This document shows, piece after piece, positions 1 to 7,839 of a stretch of 64,000 nucleotides of DNA. The number at the start of each line of letters is the position of its first letter. Position 1 is the first letter of the stretch. Source of the stretch: Hyphomicrobiales bacterium. GTDB taxonomy: Bacteria; Pseudomonadota; Alphaproteobacteria; Rhizobiales; Beijerinckiaceae. The DNA lies in assembly GCA_016716745.1 (NCBI GenBank), contig JADJVD010000005.1, forward strand, positions 248,001 through 312,000. Reading direction: 5' to 3'. A program made the position numbers and the translations under genes. Below the pieces are notes generated by a model, which was given only the letters and a program-made list of their open reading frames with translations, was not told the DNA's origin and made no database searches.

Positions 1-20
1 CCTCTTGTTCGGGGCGGCGC

Positions 21-227
21 GTGCTTTCTTTTATTCGTTCTCATCCGTTGACGGGATTTCTTCTCGGACTCGCCCTGATTCTGGCGGCGTTGATCCGGGT
101 GCCCTCGCTCGTCGGCGCGCAGGCGGAGACGCCGGCCGCCGCCCCGCATTGCCCGGTCGCCGAAGTCTTGCTCGATCAGGGATACGGCGTGACGCGGCGC
201 GCCCTGCAGCCGGTGTGCGATCCGTAA
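21..227 (+). CDS. Small exported protein, C-x9-GYGxT-x7-C type (copy 1)
   Basis: This 68-residue protein starts with GTG. It has a hydrophobic N-terminal segment (about residues 9-33) ending near an Ala-Gln-Ala site, so it is probably secreted or anchored in the membrane. The mature part holds two cysteines separated by 21 residues with a GYG motif between them (GYGVT). The next small gene has the same arrangement with identical spacing, which argues that both are real and related. The function is unknown. The gene lies at the left edge, so its promoter and upstream neighbours are not visible. Confidence 0.6.
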   Translation: MLSFIRSHPLTGFLLGLALILAALIRVPSLVGAQAETPAAAPHCPVAEVLLDQGYGVTRRALQPVCDP

Positions 228-306
228 CGTCGCGTCAACGGCCGCGGGGCTAAAAGGGTCTCGCGACGGCCGGACGGCGGCCGATCCTGACGCGAGATCT
301 CATCGG

Positions 307-525
307 ATGACCCAGCCGGCTCCCGCCGCCCTCGCCGCCAACCTGCCGCTCGCCGGCCTGACGAGCGGCGTCGCTTTCGTGCTCGCCGCGCTGGTGACGG
401 TGGCGCTGACGCTCGGCGCGCCGCAAGCGCGCGCGGATTCGGCGGCCGGTTGCGCGATGTCGGTCGCGCAGGCGCATGGCGGCTATGGCGAAACGCCCGG
501 CGCGGGCGGCGAAGGCTGCCGCTGA
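307..525 (+). CDS. Small exported protein, C-x9-GYGxT-x7-C type (copy 2)
   Basis: A 72-residue protein with an ATG start, a hydrophobic segment at about residues 18-40, an Ala-Arg-Ala cleavage-like site, and a short mature part. From the first cysteine, GYG falls at positions 10-12, Thr at 14 and the second Cys at 22, exactly as in the small gene just upstream. Otherwise the two proteins differ widely. There is no clear ribosome binding site. The gene ends 13 bp before the convergent end of recO. No function can be assigned; the paired cysteines suggest a periplasmic disulfide. Confidence 0.5.
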   Translation: MTQPAPAALAANLPLAGLTSGVAFVLAALVTVALTLGAPQARADSAAGCAMSVAQAHGGYGETPGAGGEGCR

Positions 526-538
526 GGCGACGATCCCC

Positions 539-1246
539 TCAACCGCCGGCGAAGCGCGCGCGCGCGTCGATCAACGACAGGCCGCGCGGCAGCAACACGT
601 CGCGTTCCAGAAAGTGGCCTGTCAGGCGAAAACCGGCGGCGACGTCCGCCTCGCAGACGGCTGCGCCGGGGTCCAGAAGAAACGCCGGCAGCGGCAGAAG
701 CCGCTCCGCCCAGGGCGCTCCGGCCTCGGCCGTGACCGCGCGGCCGGTGCGCGGCGAGACCCAGGCGAGGCCCGATCGCGCTCCGGTCATCGCGCAGCGC
801 GACAGGTCGAGGCCGAAGCCGAGCGCGCCGAGCAGCGCCATTTCGAAACGCACCATCGGCGCGCGCGCCACCGCCGGCGCGCTCAGGCAGTCGGCGATCA
901 CGGTGGCCGCCTCGTAGAAGTCGGCGTGTGGCTCGCGCTCGGCGATCAGGCGCATCAGCGCGCACAGCCAGTTCAGGCCGTCGAGCGCGCGCGCGTCGGC
1001 CAGAACGTCGGCGGCGCGCGAGCGGATGGGCTCGACCTGATAGGCGCCCAGATGCTCGTCGAGACGCGCGCGCCATGCCAGCGAGACGGTATTTCCGGGC
1101 TGCAAGGTTGGCGCGAGGGCGCGCGAGCGACCATTGCGGACGAGGCCGAAATGGCGGCCGTGCTCGCGCGTCATCGCCTCGAGGATGACCGCCGACTCGC
1201 CGTGCCGGCGAGCGCCGATGACCAGCCCTTCGTCGCGCCACTCCAT
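539..1246 (-). CDS. recO: DNA repair protein RecO
   Basis: RecO (235 residues) works with RecF and RecR to load RecA on gapped DNA and anneals single strands coated by SSB. The N-terminal OB-fold region opens with the typical MEWRDEGLVIGARRHGE block followed by an EHGRH stretch. The helical C-terminal half includes the NWLCALMRLIAERE region and the motif MALLGALGFGLDLSRCA, both usual for alphaproteobacterial RecO. Length fits the family (about 230-250). It is convergent with the small exported genes. The era/rnc genes that often precede recO are not in the 191 bp before the next gene, so it looks monocistronic here. Confidence 0.93.
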   Translation of the reverse strand: MEWRDEGLVIGARRHGESAVILEAMTREHGRHFGLVRNGRSRALAPTLQPGNTVSLAWRARLDEHLGAYQVEPIRSRAADVLADARALDGLNWLCALMRLIAEREPHADFYEAATVIADCLSAPAVARAPMVRFEMALLGALGFGLDLSRCAMTGARSGLAWVSPRTGRAVTAEAGAPWAERLLPLPAFLLDPGAAVCEADVAAGFRLTGHFLERDVLLPRGLSLIDARARFAGG

Positions 1247-1437
1247 GAGGCTGGCTAACAGGCGGCGCGGCCAAACGCCACTCTGTCTCGTCCAAAAGAC
1301 GTGAAGCCAATTGACGCCACGCGCCTTGACGGCGGGTCGCGCCTGCGCGCAACTTCATCGAAACGGCGCAAAATCCGCCGCGCGTCGCCCCAGGAACGGG
1401 CTGAAATGCTGAGGGCGAAGGCGCCCCGGGAGGAAAT

Positions 1438-3229
1438 GTGAGGTCCGACAGGGTCGATCCGGCCGACTACTTCCATAAAGTCGTCGATTGCCAATGGGCC
1501 TGTCCGGCCCACACGCCTGTTCCCGATTACATTCGGATGATCGCCGCGGGGCGTTATTCCGACGCCTACATGGTGAATTGGGAATCGAACGTCTTCCCCG
1601 GCGTTTTGGGTCGCACCTGCGACCGTCCGTGCGAGCCGGCCTGCCGGCGCGGGCGCGTCGAGGCCGAGCCTGTCGCCATCTGCCGGCTGAAGCGCGTCGC
1701 CGCCGACTACAAGGACGACGTGACGGCGCGCATGCCGGCCAAGGCCGAGCGCAAGAACGGCAAGCGGGTCGCCTGCGTCGGCGCTGGGCCGGCCTCGCTG
1801 ACGGTGGCGCGCGATCTCGCGCCGCTCGGCTACGAGGTCGTCGTCTTCGACTCCGAGCCGAAGGCGGGCGGCATGGTGCGCACGCAGATCCCGAAGTTTC
1901 GCCTGCCGGAAAGCGTGATCGACGAGGAGGTCGGCTACGTGCTCGATCTCGGCGTCGAGTTCCGCCGCGGCCATCGCGTCGAGAGCCTGCAGGCGCTGCT
2001 CGACGGGGGCTGGGACGCCGTGTTCGTCGGCGCCGGCGCGCCGCGCGGGCGCGACCTCGAGATTTCCGGCCGCAAGGAGGCGGCCGCGCATATCCATCTC
2101 GGCATCGACTGGCTCGCCAACGTCGCCTTCGGCCATGTGACCAAGATCGCCAAGCGCGTGATCGTGCTCGGCGGCGGCAACACCGCGATGGACTGCTGTC
2201 GCTCGGCGCGCCGCCTGGGCGCCGAGGACGTGAAGGTGATCGTCCGCTCCGGCTTCGAGGAGATGAAGGCCTCGCCCTGGGAGAAGGAGGACGCGATGCA
2301 CGAAGGCATCCCGATCCTCAACTACATGGCGCCGCTGCAGTTCACGCATGAGAACGGCAAGCTCACCGGCATGCTGTTCGAGAAGGTGCGCGCCGTTTAC
2401 GACGAGAAGGGCCGGCGCACGCTGGTTCCGACCGGCGAGCCGGACGTGCATGTGCCGTGCGACGAGGTTCTCATCGCCGTCGGCCAGGAGAACGCCTATC
2501 CGTGGATCGAGCGGGACATCGGCATCGGCTTCGACAAATGGGACATGCCCGTCGTCGACAAGGTGACGATGGCCGCATCGCTTTCCGAACGTGTTCTTCG
2601 GCGGCGACGCGGCCTTCGGTCCGAAGAACATCATCTGGGCGGTGGCGCACGGGCACGCGGCGGCCGTCTCGATCGACCGGCTGTGCCACGGGCTCGACCC
2701 GACGCATCGCCCCCCGCCCGGACACACGCTCATCAGCCAGAAGATGGGCATCCACGAGTGGAGCTACGACAACGCGATCTCGGCCGACAAGCGCTTCAAG
2801 GTGCCGCTCGTCGACAACAAGGTGGCGTTGAAGAACATCAAGGTCGAGGTCGAGCTCGGTTTCGATGCGCAGCGCGCCTTCGACGAGGCGCAACGCTGCC
2901 TGAATTGCGACGTCGAAACCATCTTCGCGCGGCCGCTATGCATCGAGTGCGACGCCTGCGTCGACATATGCCCGATGGATTGCATCACCTTCACCGCCGA
3001 CGGCGAGGAGGCCGCGCTGCGCGCGCGGCTGAAGGCGCCGTCGACCAATCTCTCCCAAGACCTCTACGTGTCCGATCCCCTCAAGACCGGGCGCATCATG
3101 GTCAAGGACGAGGATGTCTGCCTGCATTGCGGCCTGTGCGCCGAACGCTGCCCGACGGGCGCGTGGGACATGCAGAAATTCTCCGTCCGGTTACCGCGAG
3201 CAGGCGCTTCATGTCGATCCATAGCGTGA
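1438..3229 (+). pseudogene. FAD/NAD(P) oxidoreductase with two [4Fe-4S] sites, GltD-like (one frameshift)
   Basis: This is the electron-transfer partner of the 2-oxoacid oxidoreductase genes that follow. The GTG start lies just after GGGAGGAAAT; the nearby ATG is followed at once by a stop. The first 380 codons encode a cysteine-rich Fer4_20-type domain (CQWACPAHTPVPDY, CDRPCEPAC), a dinucleotide fold (CVGAGPAS) and a second one (VLGGGNTAMD). The frame breaks at the TTT run at 2582-2584. Removing one T restores SLPNVFFGGDAAFGPKN and reads through two ferredoxin-like motifs (CIECDACVDICP, CLHCGLCAERCP) to a stop at 3229, giving about 596 residues. The 3' end overlaps the next gene by 19 bp. 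I expect the protein to be intact in the organism and the extra base to be an error, but a true frameshift is possible. Confidence 0.8.
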
Positions 3230-5052
3230 ACGATTTCGTCGTCCGGTTCGCCAACGTCAACGGCTCCGGATCGGCCTCCGCCAACCAGATGTTCGCCCGC
3301 GCCGTCATGCGCATGGGCGTCAGCGTGGCGACGCGCAACATCTTTCCATCCAACATTCAGGGCCTGCCGACCTGGTACGAGGTGCGCGTGTGCGACGCTG
3401 GCTGGCTCGGCGCGCGCGGCGGCGCCGACCTCGTCGTCGCGATGAACCCGCAGACATGGGACAAGGACGTCGCCTCGATCGATCCGGGCGGCTACCTCTT
3501 CTACGACAATTCGCGCACGATCCAGGCCTCGAAGTTCCGCGACGACGTGACGACGATCGGCGTGCCGCTGACCGAGATCTGCAATCGCGAATACACGGAT
3601 TCGCGGCAGCGGCAGCTGTTCAAGAACATCGTCTGCATCGGCGCGCTGTCGGCGCTGCTGGAGATCGAGCCGGGCGTAGTGGAGACGCTGCTGTCCGAGC
3701 AGTTCGCCTCCAAGGAGAAGCTGATCGCCGCCAATCACAAGGCGTTCCATATCGGCCGCAATTGGGCGCTCGCCAATCTGAAGTGCCCGATCGGCCTGAC
3801 GGTGAAGCGCTCGACCTCGATCGGCGACCGCATCTTCGTCGAAGGCAATTCGGCCGCCGCGCTCGGCGCCGTCTATGGCGGGGCGACGGTGTGCGCCTGG
3901 TATCCGTTGACGCCCTCGACCTCGCTCGCCGAGGCCTTCACGAGCTGGTGCAAGAAACTGCGCATCGAGCCCCAGACCGGCGCCAAGCGCTACGCCATCG
4001 TGCAGGCCGAGGACGAGCTCGCCTCGATCGGCATGGTGGTCGGGGCGGGATGGAACGGCGCGCGCGCCTTCACCGCGACCTCCGGCCCCGGCATCTCGCT
4101 GATGCAGGAGTTTCTGGGGCTCGCCTATTTCGCCGAGATTCCCTCCGTCATCTTCAACGTGCAGCGCGGCGGCCCCTCCACGGGCATGCCGACGCGCACG
4201 CAGCAGTCGGACGTGATGTCCTGCGCCTACGCCTCGCACGGCGACACCAAGCACGTGCTGATCTTCCCGCGCGACGCGGGCGAGGCGTTCGAGTTCGGCG
4301 CGCTGTCCTTCGATCTGGCGGACCGGTTGCAGACGCCGGTGTTCGTCATGCTCGATCTCGACATCGGCATGAATCACGGGCTCACCGCGCCGTTCAAGCT
4401 GGACGCGACGCACAAGCTCGATCGCGGCAAGGTGATGGGCCACGACGATCTCGACAGCGGGCTCGATTTCGGCCGTTATCTCGACGTCGACGGCGACGGC
4501 GTGCCCTATCGCACCTATCCGGGCACGCACCCCTCCCGCGGCTCGTATTTCACGCGCGGGACGACGCGCGACGCCTATGCGCGCTATACGGAAGAGGGTG
4601 CGCCCTATGTCGCCAACATGGAGCGGCTGATCAAGAAGTTCGAGACGGCCAAGCGCTACGTCCCAGCCCCGTTCACGCAGCGCGCGGCGCGGGGGACCAA
4701 GCTCGGCGTCATCCACTACGGCTCGACCGCCGCGGCGATGGACGAGGCGGCGACATTGCTGGCGCAGGAGGGCGTCGATCTCGACGTGATGCGCGTGCGC
4801 GGCTTCCCGTTCTGCGACGAGGTGATCGATTTCATCGATGCGCATGACCGCGTCTTCGTCGTCGAGCAGAACCGCGACGCGCAGCTGCGCAGCCTGCTGC
4901 TCATCGAACACGGAGTCGACCCGGCCAAGCTCGTCCCCGTGCTGCATTACGACGGATCGCCGATCACCGCGCGCTTCATCGTGCGCGCCATCTCGGACCT
5001 CGCCCAGCCGCGCATCAAAGCCGACGCGACCCGCGAAGGGGCTCTTTCATGA
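3211..5052 (+). CDS. 2-oxoacid:ferredoxin oxidoreductase, gamma-alpha fusion subunit
   Basis: KorA-type fusion (613 residues) for CoA-dependent oxidative decarboxylation of a 2-oxoacid with ferredoxin as acceptor. The first ~190 residues form the gamma domain (FANVNGSGSASANQMFARAV, GADLVVAMN). The alpha domain follows (GNSAAALGAVYGG) with the signature TSGPGISLMQEFLGLAYFAE and RGGPSTGMPTRTQQSD. The final ~110 residues are the C-terminal transketolase-like domain, with VIHYGSTAAAMDEA. The ATG at 3211 gives a normal family N-terminus, although the open frame runs further upstream. The beta subunit gene starts inside the stop codon (ATGA), so the two are translationally coupled. The substrate could be 2-oxoglutarate or another 2-oxoacid; sequence alone does not decide. 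Confidence 0.88.
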   Translation: MSIHSVNDFVVRFANVNGSGSASANQMFARAVMRMGVSVATRNIFPSNIQGLPTWYEVRVCDAGWLGARGGADLVVAMNPQTWDKDVASIDPGGYLFYDNSRTIQASKFRDDVTTIGVPLTEICNREYTDSRQRQLFKNIVCIGALSALLEIEPGVVETLLSEQFASKEKLIAANHKAFHIGRNWALANLKCPIGLTVKRSTSIGDRIFVEGNSAAALGAVYGGATVCAWYPLTPSTSLAEAFTSWCKKLRIEPQTGAKRYAIVQAEDELASIGMVVGAGWNGARAFTATSGPGISLMQEFLGLAYFAEIPSVIFNVQRGGPSTGMPTRTQQSDVMSCAYASHGDTKHVLIFPRDAGEAFEFGALSFDLADRLQTPVFVMLDLDIGMNHGLTAPFKLDATHKLDRGKVMGHDDLDSGLDFGRYLDVDGDGVPYRTYPGTHPSRGSYFTRGTTRDAYARYTEEGAPYVANMERLIKKFETAKRYVPAPFTQRAARGTKLGVIHYGSTAAAMDEAATLLAQEGVDLDVMRVRGFPFCDEVIDFIDAHDRVFVVEQNRDAQLRSLLLIEHGVDPAKLVPVLHYDGSPITARFIVRAISDLAQPRIKADATREGALS

Positions 5053-6104
5053 CCTATCTCGCCAAGCCGAAATTCCACCATCCGGCGATCGAGGCGAACG
5101 AACTCGGCCTCACCCATCGCGACTACGAAGGCGCGATCTCGACGCTGTGCGCCGGGTGCGGCCACGATTCGATTTCGTCGGCGATCATGCAGGCGTGCTT
5201 CGAGCTGTCGCTGCCGCCCCACCGCATCGCCAAGCTGTCGGGCATCGGCTGTTCGTCGAAGACGCCGACCTATTTTCTCGGCAACGCGCACGGCTTCAAC
5301 AGCGTGCACGGCCGCATGCCGTCCGTGCTGACGGGCGCCAACCTCGCCAATCGCGAGCTGATCTATCTCGGCGTTTCGGGCGATGGCGATTCGGCCTCGA
5401 TCGGTTTCGGGCAGTTCGCCCATTCGATCCGGCGCGGCGTCAACATGGTCTACATCGTCGCCAACAACGGCGTGTACGGGCTGACGAAGGGCCAGTTCTC
5501 GGCCACCGCCGACAAGGGCGCGAAGCTGAAGAAGGGCGCGGTCAATTCCGACTCGCCGATCGATCTCGTCTCGATGGCGCTGCAGCTCGGCGCGACCTAT
5601 GTCGGACGTTCGTTTTCGGGCGACAAGGGGCAGCTCGTGCCGCTGATCCGCGGCGCGATCGAGCATCGCGGCCCTGCGTTCATCGACTGCATCTCGCCCT
5701 GCGTCGCCTTCAACAATCACGATGGGTCGACCAAGAGCTTCGACTATGTGCGTGCGCATAACGAGGCGATCAACGCGCTCGACTTCATGCCGGATCGCGC
5801 GCCGATCACGACCCATTACGAGCCGGGAACGACGCAGGCCGTGCGGCTGCACGACGGTTCGACGATCCTGTTGCGCAAGATCGGCGGCGACTACGACGTG
5901 CACGACCGGCGCGCGGCGATGCGCTTCGTCAGCGACCGCGAGGCCTCGGGAGAGATCGTCACCGGTCTTGTCTATGTCGAGTCCGAGCCCGGCGATCTGC
6001 ATGGCCATCTGGGCACGGTGGCGACGCCGCTGAACCAGCTCGGCGACGCCGAGCTCGTGCCGGGTCAGGCCGCGCTCGACAAGATCAATCTGTCGCTGCG
6101 CTGA
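5049..6104 (+). CDS. 2-oxoacid:ferredoxin oxidoreductase, TPP-binding beta subunit
   Basis: KorB-type subunit (351 residues) that binds thiamine diphosphate and one [4Fe-4S] cluster. The N-terminal CAGCGHDS motif and GIGCSSKTP provide cluster and cofactor contacts. The TPP motif runs from GDGDSASIGFGQ to VYIVANNGVYGLTKGQ, and CISPCVAFNNHDGS follows. It overlaps the alpha subunit gene by 4 bp and completes a three-gene electron-transfer module with the upstream FAD/Fe-S protein. Its last 20 bp overlap the end of the convergent hydrolase gene, so no terminator separates the two operons. Confidence 0.9.
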   Translation: MTYLAKPKFHHPAIEANELGLTHRDYEGAISTLCAGCGHDSISSAIMQACFELSLPPHRIAKLSGIGCSSKTPTYFLGNAHGFNSVHGRMPSVLTGANLANRELIYLGVSGDGDSASIGFGQFAHSIRRGVNMVYIVANNGVYGLTKGQFSATADKGAKLKKGAVNSDSPIDLVSMALQLGATYVGRSFSGDKGQLVPLIRGAIEHRGPAFIDCISPCVAFNNHDGSTKSFDYVRAHNEAINALDFMPDRAPITTHYEPGTTQAVRLHDGSTILLRKIGGDYDVHDRRAAMRFVSDREASGEIVTGLVYVESEPGDLHGHLGTVATPLNQLGDAELVPGQAALDKINLSLR

Positions 6105-7839
6105 GCAGCGTGGCGGGGCCGGGCGTCGCGCGCAAGATCGCTGCTGGCTCGCGCGCCGCGGCGGCGGCCGGCGCATCGAGAAACGCGATCAGCGTCTGCA
6201 ACAGACGGGCCTGCATGTCCGGGCTCGTCAGATTGTGGTCGGCGTCGGGCAGGAGTTCGACGCGCATGCCGGGCAGGCGCGCGAGCCGCGCGCCGTTCGG
6301 GCCGAGATGGGCGGCGAGCTCGTCGAGGCCGCCGTCATTGTCGCTGTAAATCAACAGGACCTGCTGGTTGCGTTCGGCGAGCGCCTGAAAGCGCGTGAGG
6401 ATCGTGGCGCCGTCGGCGTCGCGTCCGGCGAGCGCCTTGAGCCGCTCGGCGCCGCGCCTGCGCAATCGCGCGGCGACGCCCGAGGCGATGGTGCGCAAGT
6501 CGAGGTCGCCCGAAACGAGGCGGCGCCATGTGTCCAACTCGAACAGGCGGCGACGGTAGTGTTGGGCCGAACGAGTGGACTGGCGCATCGCGATGGCGAG
6601 CGACCGGCCCGGCGTCCAGACGAAGACTTGCAGATTGATCATCGCGAGTTGCGCGATGCGGGGGTCGCGCACCGCCGTGTGGAAGCCGAGATGCGCCCCG
6701 CTGCATGGGCCGATCACCGCAACATCGGCGAAGCCGCGCGCGGCGAGAAGGTCGATGGCGGCGATCACATCGTCCTGCGGCGCGTCGGAGTAGGGAACTT
6801 GCGCCGGGCGGTCGGGCCGACGCGCGCTGTCGCCCAGGCCCGAGACGTCGATGCGAAGGGAGGTCCAGCCCTGGCGCGCCAGAGCACGCGCGTAGCGCAC
6901 GGTCTGGCGGGCCCAGCCCATGCGCGGGTTCGCGCCGGCGTTGAGAAAGAGGATCGCGCGTCCGCGTGAGACTCCCTCCGGCGCGCACAAGACGCCGGCG
7001 AGACGTCCCTCGTCGAATGTCAGGGGTGTGTCGACGAAGCCCGGCCCGCGCAGCGAAGCCGGCGCCGACGCCGAGACCGCGGCTCGCGTTTCGCCCGGCG
7101 CGCGCGCGGCGAGCCAGTCCGCGACATCCGCGAAGAGAGCGTCGGGCGCCCGCGCGAAAGTCGGATCGGCTAGGAGATCGCCATAGCCCTCGAAAGGCGC
7201 GCGCGTCACCTCCACGCCAAGTGCGGTGAGGCGGGCTTCGAGCTTGTCGGCCCCGATCTGTTCGGGCGCCGCGGCGAGGAAGATGGCGCGCGGCGCCTTC
7301 GCGATCTTCGTCGCGTCGAAACGATCAAGCGCGGCGAGGGTGTCGGCGGTCGCGCGAAATCCGGCGACGGAGATCGCGCCTTGCGCATCGGCTTCGCCGC
7401 CCGTCATCGCCGCGAAGGCGGCGATCTCTCGACGATAGGCGCGTCCGGACACCACAGGCGCAAGCATGGCGAGCGCCGTCACGTCTTCGAGGGTCGAAGC
7501 CGCCTCAAGCGCGAGCGCGCCGCCGAGCCGCAAGCCGACGAGGGCGACCGACCTGGCGCCTGTCGCCGCGCGCAGGGCGGCGACCGCCGATGCGACGCTC
7601 GCGCGCCATGTCTCGAGCCGCGCCGGCTCATCGTCGTCGCCGAGCGAGTCGCCGCAGCCGGGATAGTCGAATCGCAGCGTCGGCAGGCCGCGCGCGGCGA
7701 GGCGTTCGGCGAGCTCGCGCAGCGCGGCTTGCGCGCACAACTGCTCATAGCCTTGCGGGCCGCAGACGACGACGCCGAGGGCGCCGTCGGCCTCATGCAG
7801 CCATCCCGCGCAGTCGTCGAAGACGAGAGGGCGCATCAT
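6085..7839 (-). CDS. Tandem alpha/beta hydrolase with altered nucleophile elbows
   Basis: A 584-residue protein with two alpha/beta-hydrolase domains, about residues 1-250 and 270-565. In the first, the nucleophile elbow reads GLRLGG, with Arg104 where the family has Ser, so this half is probably not a serine hydrolase. In the second it reads GPCSGA, with Cys379 in the nucleophile position; ADHN near residue 535 offers the general-base His. No signal peptide is visible, so it is probably cytoplasmic. It is the last gene of the six-gene carrier-protein operon and overlaps the GH2 gene by 4 bp. The halves recall hydrolases linked to exosortase/EPS systems, but no such system is present. I infer a thioesterase or acyltransferase acting late in the pathway. 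Confidence 0.75.
   Translation of the reverse strand: MMRPLVFDDCAGWLHEADGALGVVVCGPQGYEQLCAQAALRELAERLAARGLPTLRFDYPGCGDSLGDDDEPARLETWRASVASAVAALRAATGARSVALVGLRLGGALALEAASTLEDVTALAMLAPVVSGRAYRREIAAFAAMTGGEADAQGAISVAGFRATADTLAALDRFDATKIAKAPRAIFLAAAPEQIGADKLEARLTALGVEVTRAPFEGYGDLLADPTFARAPDALFADVADWLAARAPGETRAAVSASAPASLRGPGFVDTPLTFDEGRLAGVLCAPEGVSRGRAILFLNAGANPRMGWARQTVRYARALARQGWTSLRIDVSGLGDSARRPDRPAQVPYSDAPQDDVIAAIDLLAARGFADVAVIGPCSGAHLGFHTAVRDPRIAQLAMINLQVFVWTPGRSLAIAMRQSTRSAQHYRRRLFELDTWRRLVSGDLDLRTIASGVAARLRRRGAERLKALAGRDADGATILTRFQALAERNQQVLLIYSDNDGGLDELAAHLGPNGARLARLPGMRVELLPDADHNLTSPDMQARLLQTLIAFLDAPAAAAAREPAAILRATPGPATLLSAATD

Noticed and set aside
1438..5052. One 1204-residue fusion of the FAD oxidoreductase and the gamma-alpha subunit
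   Set aside because: The apparent fusion exists only because of a one-base insertion at 2582-2584. The stretch between about 2590 and 3210 is non-conserved in that frame and conserved in the shifted one.
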